A stretch of 64,000 nucleotides of DNA from Rurimicrobium sp040387755 (GCA_040387755.1 JAZKDB010000002.1:310001-374000), one strand, 5' to 3'; counted from the first letter of the stretch, positions 42,011 to 51,810 are shown. Notes: generated by a model not told the origin, from the sequence alone. Program-made: numbers and translations.

Positions 42011-43414
42011 ATGCAAACTGAAAAAATCAAATTTGGTACAGACGGATGGCGTGCCATTATCGCTCAGGAATACACAGTGTATAACGTTGCCCGTGTTGCT
42101 CAGGGATTAGCAACCTGGCTCAATAATAAAGGACAAAACAATACTGTTGTTGTAGGTCATGATTGCCGTTTTGGTGGCGAATTATTTGCCGAAACCACAG
42201 CCAAAGTATTGTGCGCCAATGGTATAAAAGTGTTATTGGCCAAAGGATTTGTGAGTACACCAATGGTTTCGATGGGGGTATTACATCTGAAAGCCCAACA
42301 AGGCGTAGTTATTACTGCTTCTCACAACCCTGTAGGCTACAACGGATTTAAATTGAAAGGCCCACATGGCGGGCCAACCAGCCCTTCGCAAATAGCGGAA
42401 GTGGAAACCCTGATTCCTGATGAAATCAATATCACCAAAGACAGTATTGAGCATTTTAAAAATGCAGGTTTATTGGAATATGTAGATCTTGAATTGATGT
42501 ACATCAATTACCTGAAAGAAAAATTCGATTTTGAAAAACTAAACAATTCTCCTTTCAAACTGGCCTACGATGCGATGTTTGGTGCGGGTCAGAATGTGAT
42601 TCGTAAACTGTTGCCCAATGCGGTACTGATTCACTGCGATGACAATCCTGGTTTTCTGGGGCAAGCTCCAGAGCCAATAGACAAAAACCTGAAAGAATTA
42701 TCAGCAACAATGGCAAATACTCCGGAATTAAAACTGGGATTGGCTACCGATGGTGATGCCGACAGAATTGGCCTTTATGACGAAGATGGGCATTTTGTAG
42801 ATTCTCACCATATTATTTTGTTGCTCATTCAATATTTACACAAAGTAAAAGGCCTGAGCGGCAAAGTAGCGATTGCCTTTTCGGTAACAGACCGTGTAAA
42901 ACGTATGGCCGAAGCTTATGGATTGCCAGTAGAAGTAACACCAATTGGCTTCAAATACATTTCTGAAATCATGACACAAGAGGATGTGTTGGTGGGTGGC
43001 GAAGAAAGTGGTGGAATTGCCGTAAAAGGCCATATCCCTGAGCGCGATGGTATTTATGATGGTCTACTCATCTATGATTTGATGACACAAACCGGCAAAA
43101 CACTGAAGCAATTGTGCGAAGAAGTGTATGCTGTGGTTGGTACATTTAGCTACGACAGATTAGATATGACCATTGAAAATGAAAAGAAAGAAAGTATCAT
43201 CAAAAGTGCATTGGCCGGCGAATACAAGCAATTTGGTAAATACACTTTCAATAAGGTAGAAAGTATTGATGGTGTAAAATACCATCTGGATAATGGCGGT
43301 TGGATGATGCTCCGTGCATCTGGTACAGAACCATTATTGCGTGTATATGCCGAAGGGAACAGCAAAGAAGAAACGGCGGACATTTTGGAAAATATTAAGG
43401 CTACTATTTTGTAA
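42011..43414 (+). CDS. Phosphoglucomutase/phosphomannomutase family enzyme
   Basis: The protein is 467 residues from the ATG at 42011 (MQTEKIKFGTDGWRAII); the longer frame adds a non-conserved MISNYQF. The phosphoserine loop is ITASHNPVGYNG (Ser104). The metal loop is DGDADRIG, the sugar loop GGEESGG, and the phosphate loop RASGTEPLLRVY. These are the four signatures of the alpha-D-phosphohexomutase superfamily. It interconverts hexose 1- and 6-phosphates. Glucose, mannose or glucosamine phosphate cannot be told apart with confidence. It precedes hutU on the same strand by 27 bases. Confidence 0.92.
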   Translation: MQTEKIKFGTDGWRAIIAQEYTVYNVARVAQGLATWLNNKGQNNTVVVGHDCRFGGELFAETTAKVLCANGIKVLLAKGFVSTPMVSMGVLHLKAQQGVVITASHNPVGYNGFKLKGPHGGPTSPSQIAEVETLIPDEINITKDSIEHFKNAGLLEYVDLELMYINYLKEKFDFEKLNNSPFKLAYDAMFGAGQNVIRKLLPNAVLIHCDDNPGFLGQAPEPIDKNLKELSATMANTPELKLGLATDGDADRIGLYDEDGHFVDSHHIILLLIQYLHKVKGLSGKVAIAFSVTDRVKRMAEAYGLPVEVTPIGFKYISEIMTQEDVLVGGEESGGIAVKGHIPERDGIYDGLLIYDLMTQTGKTLKQLCEEVYAVVGTFSYDRLDMTIENEKKESIIKSALAGEYKQFGKYTFNKVESIDGVKYHLDNGGWMMLRASGTEPLLRVYAEGNSKEETADILENIKATIL

Positions 43415-43441
43415 TCAACTTAAGGATAAAACAGAAATTTT

Positions 43442-45100
43442 ATGTCAATACAAACTGGCAAACGCGTTATCAAATCACCAACCGGCACTACCCTCACCTG
43501 CAAAGACTGGGTGACGGAAGCCGCTTACAGAATGATTCAAAACAACCTTGATCCTGAAGTGGCAGAACGCCCGGAGGATTTGGTGGTGTATGGTGGTATC
43601 GGAAAAGCTGCCCGCAATTGGGAAAGCTTTGATAAAATATTAGACTGTTTGCGTAATCTCAACGAAGACGAAACCCTGATGGTGCAAAGCGGCAAACCAG
43701 TTGGTGTGCTGCGCTCGCACAAAAATGCACCGCGTGTGTTGATTGCCAATTCTAACCTTGTAGGTCGTTGGGCAACCTGGGAGCACTTTCGCGAACTGGA
43801 AGCAAAAGGCCTGATGATGTACGGCCAAATGACTGCCGGAAGCTGGATTTATATAGGCTCACAAGGCATTGTACAAGGTACTTATGAAACCTATTTATCG
43901 CTTGCCAAAATACATTTTAATGGTTCGCTGAAAGGCACATTGAACGTAACTGCAGGCCTTGGCGGAATGGGTGGTGCTCAGCCTTTGGCCATTACGATGA
44001 ACGAAGGTGTTTGTCTGGCTGCTGAAGTGGAAGAATGGCGTATTCAAAAGCGTCTGGATACACGTTATATCGATAAAATGTTTCATGATATTGACGAAGC
44101 GATTGATGAATCCCTTCGCGCTAAAGCCGCCGGCGAAGCCCTTTCTATTGGCGTTGTCTGCAACGTAGTGGATTTATTACAAAGATTAATTGATAGAAAT
44201 ATCACCCCTGACACCCTCACCGACCAAACTTCAGCACATGATGAACTGATTGGTTATTTCCCCGAGGGAATGAGTGTACTGGAAGCAAATGTGTTGCGTG
44301 AGAAAAATGCAGAAGAGTATAAAAAATTGTCACTCGATACAATGGCACATCACGTCAAACTGATGTTGGAATTGCAAAGCCGTGGTGCCATCACCTTTGA
44401 TTATGGTAACAACCTGCGTGGACAAGCCCACGACAAACGCGGTGTAGAAAACGCTTTCGACTTCCCAGGCTTTGTACCTGCTTACATTCGTCCATTGTTT
44501 TGCGAAGGAAAAGGCCCCTTCCGTTGGGTGGCTTTGAGTGGTGACCCCGAAGATATTTATACAACCGACAAAGCCCTGGCCGAGTTGTTCCCCGAGAATG
44601 AAGGTTTGCAGCGTTGGCTGAAAATGGCGAAAGAAAAAATCGCCTTCCAGGGCTTACCTGCACGTATTTGTTGGCTGGGTATGGGTGAACGCGAAAAAGC
44701 AGGTTTATTGTTCAACCAATTGGTGCGTGAAGGTAAAGTAAAAGCACCGATTGTGATTGGCCGCGACCATTTGGATTGTGGTTCAGTAGCATCGCCCAAC
44801 CGCGAAACCGAAGCGATGAAAGATGGTAGTGATGCTGTTGCAGACTGGCCGATTTTGAATGCCTTAATCAGTACAGCAGGTGGTGCCAGTTGGGTAAGTT
44901 TTCATCATGGAGGCGGTGTAGGTATGGGTTATTCGCTCCACGCTGGTATGGTAATAGTTGCCGATGGCACAGCCGATGCCGACGAGCGCCTGAAACGTGT
45001 ATTGCACAATGACCCGGCAATGGGTGTATTGCGTCACATGGATGCCGGTTATGAAGATGCGCAGGAAAATGCGGAGAAATTTGGATTAGATATTTGGTAA
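43442..45100 (+). CDS. hutU: Urocanate hydratase
   Basis: This 552-residue protein matches urocanase throughout: PEDLVVYGGIGKAARNW near the N-terminus, the NAD-binding GTLNVTAGLGGMGGAQ, a Cys-containing RICWLGMGER loop, and the C-terminal GGGVGMGYSLHAGMV. It converts urocanate to imidazolone propionate in histidine breakdown, using tightly bound NAD as an electrophile. No hutH, hutI or hutG is nearby, so the pathway must be completed by genes elsewhere. It follows a phosphohexomutase gene by 27 bases with no metabolic link. Confidence 0.96.
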   Translation: MSIQTGKRVIKSPTGTTLTCKDWVTEAAYRMIQNNLDPEVAERPEDLVVYGGIGKAARNWESFDKILDCLRNLNEDETLMVQSGKPVGVLRSHKNAPRVLIANSNLVGRWATWEHFRELEAKGLMMYGQMTAGSWIYIGSQGIVQGTYETYLSLAKIHFNGSLKGTLNVTAGLGGMGGAQPLAITMNEGVCLAAEVEEWRIQKRLDTRYIDKMFHDIDEAIDESLRAKAAGEALSIGVVCNVVDLLQRLIDRNITPDTLTDQTSAHDELIGYFPEGMSVLEANVLREKNAEEYKKLSLDTMAHHVKLMLELQSRGAITFDYGNNLRGQAHDKRGVENAFDFPGFVPAYIRPLFCEGKGPFRWVALSGDPEDIYTTDKALAELFPENEGLQRWLKMAKEKIAFQGLPARICWLGMGEREKAGLLFNQLVREGKVKAPIVIGRDHLDCGSVASPNRETEAMKDGSDAVADWPILNALISTAGGASWVSFHHGGGVGMGYSLHAGMVIVADGTADADERLKRVLHNDPAMGVLRHMDAGYEDAQENAEKFGLDIW

Positions 45101-45209
45101 AAGATCAAATATACTGGCTGAGCAAAGCTGAAGAAAAGAAATGCCCTGAAGTGTGCGACGCAACGAACTTGAAGAAATGAGTAAGTTGATTTCATAAAAA
45201 GAATAACAA

Positions 45210-46307
45210 ATGGCAAAAGCGAAAAAAGATAAGTCCTTATTGAATGAAGCATCAATGGATTTTATCAAAAATTACCTCAATAACTCTTCACCAACCGGTT
45301 TCGAATCGAGTGGGCAAAAAATATGGTTGGAATACCTGAAACCATACATTGACAGTCATTTTGTAGATAATTACGGCACTGTGGTAGGCGTTATTAATCC
45401 TGAGGCTGCCTATAAAGTAGTGATAGAAGCACATGCAGATGAAATCTCCTGGTTTGTAAAATACATTACTGCCGACGGATTTATACATGTGTGTAGAAAT
45501 GGTGGTAGCGACCACCAAATTGCGCCAAGTAAACGAGTGAATATCTATACAAAAAAAGGTATCGTGCGCGGCGTATTTGGTTGGCCAGCAATACATGTGC
45601 GCAAACCAGGTACTGAGAAAAAGCCAGAAGTAGAGACTATCTGGATAGATGTTGGAGCAAAAAACAAAAAGCAGGTAGAAGAATTGGGAATCCATGTAGG
45701 CTGTGTTTGCACCTTTACAGAAGGATTTGAGGAACTCAATTTTGGTTATTGGATTGGCCGTGCATTTGACAACAGAATGGGCGGTGTAATTATTGCTGAG
45801 GTAGCGCGTTTACTCAAAGAAAACAAGAAAAAACTACCTTTTGGCTTGTACATTGTCAATTCGGTACAGGAAGAAGTGGGATTAAATGGTGCCAGAATGA
45901 TTGCTGATAATATCAAGCCAAATGTGGCAATTTGTACTGATGTGACTCATGATACCACTACCCCGATGATGAGCAAAACCACTGATGGGGAAACCTTTTG
46001 TAACGAAGGGCCTGTATTGGCTTATGCACCCGCTGTACATAATATCCTACTCGAAAAAATTATTGATGCCGCCAAGAAAAACGACATCCCTCATCAATTG
46101 CAGGCCGATAGTCGCTCAACAGGTACAGACACAGATGCCTTTGCTTATTCTAACGCGGGTGTGCCAAGTGCCTTAATTTCTTTGCCGCTGCGCTATATGC
46201 ATACTACAGTAGAAACTATCCATAAGAATGATGTTGAAAACTGCATTAAGTTGATGTATGAAGTGTTGTTGAAATTGTCGCCAAAAGATAATTACAAGTA
46301 TTTGTAA
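45210..46307 (+). CDS. M42-family metallo-aminopeptidase
   Basis: This 365-residue protein has the M42/M20-type co-catalytic metal site: IEAHADEISWFVKYI, then the metal ligands in AFDNRMGGV, VNSVQEEVGLNGARM and CTDVTHDT, and a C-terminal LPLRYMHTTVE. A PDZ-like insert lies at about 95-170. These tetrahedral (TET-type) peptidases trim short peptides in the cytoplasm; related members include cellulase-labelled FrvX. It has no signal peptide. It is unrelated to the upstream hutU, which lies 110 bases away. Confidence 0.9.
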   Translation: MAKAKKDKSLLNEASMDFIKNYLNNSSPTGFESSGQKIWLEYLKPYIDSHFVDNYGTVVGVINPEAAYKVVIEAHADEISWFVKYITADGFIHVCRNGGSDHQIAPSKRVNIYTKKGIVRGVFGWPAIHVRKPGTEKKPEVETIWIDVGAKNKKQVEELGIHVGCVCTFTEGFEELNFGYWIGRAFDNRMGGVIIAEVARLLKENKKKLPFGLYIVNSVQEEVGLNGARMIADNIKPNVAICTDVTHDTTTPMMSKTTDGETFCNEGPVLAYAPAVHNILLEKIIDAAKKNDIPHQLQADSRSTGTDTDAFAYSNAGVPSALISLPLRYMHTTVETIHKNDVENCIKLMYEVLLKLSPKDNYKYL

Positions 46308-46387
46308 AACCCATCCCGTCTCTTGCATGAAGGGGAAGCTGGTGTGGCAATTGAATATTAAAAGTTCATCATTAAACATTAGAAAAA

Positions 46388-46870
46388 GTGTATAGAATTG
46401 GACAGGGAATAGATTTTCATCAATTGGTTGAAGGACGTGAATTTTGGCTGGGTGGCGTATTGATACCACACAGCAAAGGTGCTTTGGGGCACAGTGATGC
46501 CGATGTATTGTTGCATGCTATTTGTGATGCGCTTCTTGGTGCTCTTGGCTTAGGTGATATTGGCAAACATTTTCCGGATACAGACCAAAGCTTTAAGAAT
46601 ATTGACAGTAAAATTTTATTACAACAATCTTATCAACTGATTGCAGAGCGCGGCTACAAAGTGGTAAATGTGGACAGCACGATTCTGCTGCAAGCTCCAA
46701 AAATCATGAAATTTGTACCAGCAATGCAGGAAGCCATTTCCAAAATTTTAGAACTGGAAACAACGGATGTCTCCATTAAAGCGACAACCACAGAACAATT
46801 GAGTTTTATAGGACGTGAGGAAGGAATAGTGGCAACGGCAAATATTTTGCTACGTAAAACAAATGATTAA
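46388..46870 (+). CDS. ispF: 2-C-methyl-D-erythritol 2,4-cyclodiphosphate synthase
   Basis: This 160-residue protein matches IspF. GQGIDFHQLVEGR supplies metal ligands (Asp and His in a DFH version of the usual DVH), HSDADVLLHAICDALLGALGLGDIGKHFPDTD is the substrate loop, and DVSIKATTTEQLSFIGREEGI is the CDP-binding end. It makes the cyclic diphosphate of the non-mevalonate isoprenoid pathway. The start is GTG at 46388. Nearby spacing suggests it heads a long co-directional run to 51772. Confidence 0.95.
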   Translation: MYRIGQGIDFHQLVEGREFWLGGVLIPHSKGALGHSDADVLLHAICDALLGALGLGDIGKHFPDTDQSFKNIDSKILLQQSYQLIAERGYKVVNVDSTILLQAPKIMKFVPAMQEAISKILELETTDVSIKATTTEQLSFIGREEGIVATANILLRKTND

Positions 46871-46885
46871 TGCCGAATCAAACCT

Positions 46886-47140
46886 ATGAAGATTGTAATT
46901 GAATTAATAAATTGGCTAAGGATTGCTATTTCGCCAACATTAATTGGTGCGTTAATTGGCGGCTTAATCTATTTAAAAATGGGTGAGGATGGATTTTTAC
47001 TGAGTATTTTTACAACTGTTATTGGAGGAATAATTGGTATGCTATGGGCTACAAAAATCTGGAAAAAACAAGGAACAACAAATTTTATTTCGAGAATTGA
47101 CGCATCGCCGGAGCTTGACAACAAAAAAAATGAATTATAA
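46886..47140 (+). CDS. Small two-helix membrane protein
   Basis: This 84-residue protein has two predicted membrane helices (about 12-30, LRIAISPTLIGALIGGLIYL, and 37-57, LSIFTTVIGGIIGMLWATKI) linked by a short loop and followed by a charged cytoplasmic tail. It lies 15 bases after ispF and 3 bases before lpxH. I do not recognise the family. Tight spacing makes it a genuine member of the operon. Confidence 0.7.
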   Translation: MKIVIELINWLRIAISPTLIGALIGGLIYLKMGEDGFLLSIFTTVIGGIIGMLWATKIWKKQGTTNFISRIDASPELDNKKNEL

Positions 47141-47143
47141 TTA

Positions 47144-47908
47144 ATGACGCTTCCCGAAGGAAAGAAAATATATTTTGCCTCTGATTTCCATCTGGGAATA
47201 CCTGACCACGCGACAAGTTTGGTGAGAGAAAAACGCATCTGTCAATGGCTGGATGAAATCAAGCATGATGCTGCACATATTTTCCTTGTGGGCGATATGT
47301 TTGATGCATGGTTGGAATTTAAAAATGTAGTACCAAAAGGCTTTGTGCGTTTTATGGGGAAACTGGCAGAGTTGCGTGATTCTGGTATTATGATAGAGGC
47401 ATTCACAGGTAACCATGACCTTTGGATGCGCGGCTATTTTGAGGAAGAGTTAAACATTCCGGTGCATCACGAAGAGATACGCAGAACAATTAATGGAAAA
47501 ACATTTTTGATTGCACATGGCGACGGATTAGGTCCCGGTGATAATGGTTATAAATTTTTAAAAAGTATTTTAAGAAATCCTTTTTGTCAATGGTTGTATC
47601 GTAGGGTGCATCCGGATACAGGCCTGGGGATTGCCAGTTATTTCAGCAGAAGAGGGCCAAAACATGAAGGAGAAGTTGAAGAACATTTTAAGGGTGAAGA
47701 CAAAGAATTTTTAGTTCAATACTGTCTGGAGATTTTAAAAACAGAACGTTTAGATTATTTCATTTTCGGACATAGACATTTAGCTCTGGAATACCCTTTA
47801 CCACAAAAAAGTCTATACATCAATCTGGGTGATTGGATTACATTCAACAGTTATGCAGTGTTTGATGGAAAAGAATTAAAACTCCAATATTATCAATCTG
47901 CAAAATAG
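47144..47908 (+). CDS. lpxH: UDP-2,3-diacylglucosamine diphosphatase
   Basis: This 254-residue calcineurin-like phosphoesterase has all five metal motifs: SDFHLG (Asp14, His16), GDMFD (Asp51), GNHD, AHGDG and GHRH. The insertion with NPFCQWLYRRVHPDTGLGIA matches LpxH. It removes UMP from UDP-2,3-diacylglucosamine to give lipid X, at the membrane surface. This completes another lipid A step in the window, about 8 kb from the lpxDCA block. It overlaps no gene but is separated by only 3 and 7 bases from its neighbours. Confidence 0.9.
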   Translation: MTLPEGKKIYFASDFHLGIPDHATSLVREKRICQWLDEIKHDAAHIFLVGDMFDAWLEFKNVVPKGFVRFMGKLAELRDSGIMIEAFTGNHDLWMRGYFEEELNIPVHHEEIRRTINGKTFLIAHGDGLGPGDNGYKFLKSILRNPFCQWLYRRVHPDTGLGIASYFSRRGPKHEGEVEEHFKGEDKEFLVQYCLEILKTERLDYFIFGHRHLALEYPLPQKSLYINLGDWITFNSYAVFDGKELKLQYYQSAK

Positions 47909-47915
47909 GTATGCG

Positions 47916-48416
47916 ATGAAAAGAACCTTAATCGTCATGAGGCATGCAAAAACTGAACCTCAGCAAATAAGTCAGAAAGATTTCGAAAGGAATCTGCTTA
48001 AAAAAGGACAAGAGGACGCTTTGTATATGAGTAAAAATCTGGCTCTGAAAAACATAAAACCTGAAGCAATTATCGCCAGCAGCGCCAATCGCACACAACA
48101 AACTGCTTCTATCGTTGCCGAAACTCTTGGTTTTAATGCTTCAAAAATTAATCTCTTGCAACAATTGTATCTATGCGATTCAGGAATCATTGAAGCAACT
48201 GTTACGGCATTACCAGATGAGTTACAAACGTGCATGATTATAGGTCATAACCCGGGAGTTAGTGATTTCATTTATGAAGCATGCCCTCAAATACCACATA
48301 TAGATTTACCTACATCGGGTTTAGTTGTGCTTAGCTGTGATGCAATTAACTGGCAGTCCTTTCCAACAGCAAAAAAAACAATTGAACTTTACGATTACCC
48401 TAATATCAAACTATGA
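47916..48416 (+). CDS. SixA-type histidine phosphatase
   Basis: This 166-residue phosphoglycerate-mutase-fold protein has the catalytic histidine in RHAKTEP (His10), a second basic motif in SSANRTQQTASIVAE, and the second catalytic His in IIGHNPGVSDFI. The small size and motifs fit SixA, which removes phosphate from histidine phosphotransfer proteins, but some members act on small molecules. It overlaps the next gene by 4 bases (ATGA), tying it to the kinase-RapZ fusion. Confidence 0.88.
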   Translation: MKRTLIVMRHAKTEPQQISQKDFERNLLKKGQEDALYMSKNLALKNIKPEAIIASSANRTQQTASIVAETLGFNASKINLLQQLYLCDSGIIEATVTALPDELQTCMIIGHNPGVSDFIYEACPQIPHIDLPTSGLVVLSCDAINWQSFPTAKKTIELYDYPNIKL

Positions 48417-49861
48417 GTAAAACAATTACAGATACCCAAATTTTAGAGCAGCTTTTTGAAGACCATTTTGGTATCAAAGCAGAAGCGGTGACTATAATTC
48501 CTATGTCTGGTTCAGACAGAAGGTATTATCGCCTGATTGCAGGAAAAACAAGTGCTATTGGCACTTTCAATCAAAATATATCAGAGAACAACTCATTTTA
48601 TTATTTTACTGATTTGTTTCATAAACATGAAATTAATGTACCAGAAATCTATAAAACAGGTAAGGACCGTCGATATTATCTCCAACAGGATTTAGGAAGT
48701 ATTACCCTTTTTGATGAACTAAATAAACAAGGCTTTACCAACGAGGTGAAGGAATATTACCGGATGAGCCTGGAGCAATTGGCAAAATTGCAATGGATAG
48801 CAGGAAGAGAGGCCGATTATAATCAATGCTTTGCCACCAAGCAATTTGATGAAAAAGCAATCAGTTCAGATTTTTTATACTTCAAATACTATTTTGCCGA
48901 CCTTCAAAAAATCGTATATGACAAAACTGAATTAACCATAGAAATTGAAGAAATCAGTAAAGATCTTGGCAGAATTCAACCAAAAATGTTGATGTTCCGT
49001 GATTTTCAAAGCCGGAATATTATGTTGCATGACGGAAAAGTTTATTTCATAGATTATCAGGGTTGCATGCAAGGACCGCCACAATATGATATTGCCTCAT
49101 TATTATGGCAGGCAAAAGCAAAATTGCCTCAGAAATGGAAGGACGAATTGCTGAACAGCTATATCACCAGCCTCAATAATTTACCCATGGCAAAAGTTGA
49201 TGAAATGTATTTGCGCAAAGGATACTCTCAATTTGTAATGCTAAGGTTAGTGCAGGTTTTGGGGGCATACGGATTCAGGGGATTATTGGAACGTAAGCCA
49301 CATTTCATCAGCAGTATCAGCCCGGCACTGCAAAATCTCGAAACTTTTTTGAATGATAATCCACAAATACCTGCATATCCAAAACTGCGTGGTTTGTTGG
49401 AAAAAATCAGCAGCAAAGAAATACAGAAACAATACGAAACGGTACAGGCAAAGGAAAATGCCAAGCTAAAAATAATCATCAACAGCTTTTCGTATAAAAA
49501 AGGCATACCCAAAGACAATTCAGCACATGGTGGAGGTTTTGTTTTTGATTGCAGAGGAATATTAAATCCTGGTCGTACAGAAGCTTATAAGAAACTGAGT
49601 GGCAAAGACGAAATAGTGCAATACTATTTACTGACAGAGACAAAAATGCCGGATTTTCTTGAGCATGTAAATGCTATAGTAGACATCAGTGTAACGGATT
49701 ATTTACAAAGGGATTTTGATAGCCTCAGTATTAATTTTGGTTGTACAGGTGGTCAACACCGTTCTGTATTTGCTGCCGAAAAACTGGCAAAACATTTAAA
49801 ATCCAAATACAATCTGGAAGTGGAGGTAAACCATACAAACGAGAAAAACTGGGTAAAATAA
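48413..49861 (+). CDS. Phosphotransferase (APH-like) fused to a RapZ C-terminal domain
   Basis: This 482-residue protein has two parts. Residues to about 340 are an aminoglycoside-phosphotransferase-like kinase, with a catalytic FRDFQSRNIM (195-204, Asp197, Asn202) and the metal loop IDYQG (213-217, Asp214). This resembles the sugar kinase AmgK of peptidoglycan recycling. Residues from about 350 resemble the C-terminal domain of RapZ, with KKGIPKDNSAHGGGFVFDCRG and FGCTGGQHRS (442-451). In RapZ that domain senses glucosamine-6-phosphate and binds RNA. The ATGA overlap with the SixA-type gene suggests joint action. A cell-wall amino sugar sensing kinase is the best inference. Confidence 0.8.
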   Translation: MSKTITDTQILEQLFEDHFGIKAEAVTIIPMSGSDRRYYRLIAGKTSAIGTFNQNISENNSFYYFTDLFHKHEINVPEIYKTGKDRRYYLQQDLGSITLFDELNKQGFTNEVKEYYRMSLEQLAKLQWIAGREADYNQCFATKQFDEKAISSDFLYFKYYFADLQKIVYDKTELTIEIEEISKDLGRIQPKMLMFRDFQSRNIMLHDGKVYFIDYQGCMQGPPQYDIASLLWQAKAKLPQKWKDELLNSYITSLNNLPMAKVDEMYLRKGYSQFVMLRLVQVLGAYGFRGLLERKPHFISSISPALQNLETFLNDNPQIPAYPKLRGLLEKISSKEIQKQYETVQAKENAKLKIIINSFSYKKGIPKDNSAHGGGFVFDCRGILNPGRTEAYKKLSGKDEIVQYYLLTETKMPDFLEHVNAIVDISVTDYLQRDFDSLSINFGCTGGQHRSVFAAEKLAKHLKSKYNLEVEVNHTNEKNWVK

Positions 49862-49891
49862 ATAGGATTTTATACTACAAATTTTTTTAGA

Positions 49892-51772
49892 ATGTTAAAT
49901 AAAGGAATAAACATTTTCGCTACAGCAATCATACTTTTAGCTTCTTGCGAGAATAAAAATGATAAGTCTGTACAAACCAACACCTCACTTGCTGACACAA
50001 GTGTTGCAAAGGATTTGCATACACTGAGTAATGCTGACAGTGTTTCAATGAAGCACCTCTTCCTGGATTTAAAAATTGACTTGCAATCTAAACAATTAGG
50101 CGGATGGGCAATTTGGGATATTGAAAATATCAAAGGGACTTCAACATTGCGTTTGGATGAAAATAAATTAAAAATTGATTCCGTTTTGGTAGATGGCAAA
50201 CCAGCAACTTTTTCTCTTGGGTCTTATCAGGAGCATTTGGGTGCTGCACTGCTGATACCGATAGAAAAAAACAGCAAAAAGATTGCCATTAAATATGCTG
50301 CAATTGAAGGAGCGACTGCATTACAATGGCTCAGCGCTGCACAAACATCAGGTAAAAAAAATCCTTTCCTGTATACCCAATCCGAAAGCATTTACGCCAG
50401 AACCTGGGTTCCCTGCGCAGATGGTCCAGGCATTCGCTTTACTTATTCGGCAAGAATTACAGTTCCCAAAGGCATGTTGGCTGTAATGAGTGCTGATGGC
50501 AATCCTCAAAATGCCAATGATTCAGGGATCTACCATTTTGAAATGAAACAGCCTATCCCTGCTTATTTATTAGCATTGGCTGTTGGCGATATACGTTTTA
50601 AAGAAGTGGACAAAAGAACAGGAGTATATGCCGAGCCGGAAATGATTGATAAAGTGCAATACGAATTTGCTGATATGGGAAAAATGGTCACTACAGCCGA
50701 GGGCTTGTATGGTCCTTATCGTTGGGGTAGATATGATGTAATTGTTTTACCTCCTGGTTTCCCCATTGGCGGAATGGAAAATCCAAAATTAACATTCTGT
50801 ACACCTACAGTGATAGCTGGTGATCGTTCATTAGTGAATTTAATAGCACATGAACTGGCGCACAATTGGAGTGGCAATCTTGTTACCAATGCCACATGGG
50901 ATGACATCTGGATGAACGAAGGCTTTACAGTATATTTCGAACGTCGTATCAGCGAAGCCATGAATGATAAAACTTATGTTGATATGCTTTGGGAATTGGG
51001 TTATCAAGACCTTGAAGCTGAGGTAGATGAAATGGGCAAGGACAGCAGGGAGACATGGTTAAAGCAAGACCTGAAAGGAAAAGATGCCGATGAAGGATTA
51101 TCGGATATCCCCTACGAAAAGGGAGCTTTACTGCTTTGGTTAATTGAACAAAATGTTGGTCGTGAGAAATGGGATATCTTTTTGAAACAATACTTTGCAG
51201 AACATGCTTTTCAAACCATAACTACAGAAAAATTCCTTAATTATTTGGACGAGCATTTACTGAAAGGAGATAGCGCCATTTACAAAAAATTAAATCTTAA
51301 TGCCTGGATTTATGGTCCGGGAATCCCATCTAATGCACCACGAGCGGATATGGAAAGATTTGAAAAAGTAAACACTGAACGCGAAAAGTTCTTAAAAGAA
51401 AGCAATACACAAAGCCTCAATACCCAAAACTGGTCTACACACGAGTGGCTTCATTTTTTGCGTAAAATGCCCAAATCATTAACCGCTTCACAAATGACTG
51501 TCTTGGACAAAGCTTATCATTTTACCGTTGCAAGAAATAGCGAGATAGCTGATTTATGGTACATCATGGCTCTGAGAGCAAATTATGAAACAGCTTATTC
51601 ATCACTAGATAAATTTCTGAGTGTAACAGGTCGTCAAAAATTTATTATTCCCCTTTACACAGAAATGATAGAAAGCGGGAAAAAAGAAATGGCCAAAGTA
51701 ATCTATACCAAATACAGAGGCAACTATCATCCATTGGCTCAAAGCAAACTGGATAAATTAATAGTGCAGTAA
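49892..51772 (+). CDS. M1-family aminopeptidase (leukotriene A4 hydrolase-like), lipoprotein
   Basis: This 626-residue protein has a lipoprotein signal (MLNKGINIFATAIILLASC, lipidated Cys19). The catalytic motifs are GGMEN (293-297) and HELAHNWSGN (320-329, zinc ligands His320 and His324, base Glu321), with the third ligand Glu343 in MNEGFTVYFE. PFLYTQSESIYARTWVPC and the C-terminal helical domain match the LTA4H/aminopeptidase B group. It should remove N-terminal residues from peptides in the periplasm. It is the last gene of the ispF-lpxH run and ends at a strong terminator. Confidence 0.94.
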   Translation: MLNKGINIFATAIILLASCENKNDKSVQTNTSLADTSVAKDLHTLSNADSVSMKHLFLDLKIDLQSKQLGGWAIWDIENIKGTSTLRLDENKLKIDSVLVDGKPATFSLGSYQEHLGAALLIPIEKNSKKIAIKYAAIEGATALQWLSAAQTSGKKNPFLYTQSESIYARTWVPCADGPGIRFTYSARITVPKGMLAVMSADGNPQNANDSGIYHFEMKQPIPAYLLALAVGDIRFKEVDKRTGVYAEPEMIDKVQYEFADMGKMVTTAEGLYGPYRWGRYDVIVLPPGFPIGGMENPKLTFCTPTVIAGDRSLVNLIAHELAHNWSGNLVTNATWDDIWMNEGFTVYFERRISEAMNDKTYVDMLWELGYQDLEAEVDEMGKDSRETWLKQDLKGKDADEGLSDIPYEKGALLLWLIEQNVGREKWDIFLKQYFAEHAFQTITTEKFLNYLDEHLLKGDSAIYKKLNLNAWIYGPGIPSNAPRADMERFEKVNTEREKFLKESNTQSLNTQNWSTHEWLHFLRKMPKSLTASQMTVLDKAYHFTVARNSEIADLWYIMALRANYETAYSSLDKFLSVTGRQKFIIPLYTEMIESGKKEMAKVIYTKYRGNYHPLAQSKLDKLIVQ

Positions 51773-51783
51773 TTTTTTTGTTT

Positions 51784-51810
51784 AAAAAAGGCTCAAAAAG
51801 AGCCTTTTTT
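51784..51810 (+). terminator. Strong terminator after the M1 aminopeptidase
   Basis: An 11-bp perfect stem (AAAAAAGGCTC at 51784-51794, GAGCCTTTTTT at 51800-51810) with a 5-base A loop and a six-T tail. Confidence 0.85.
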
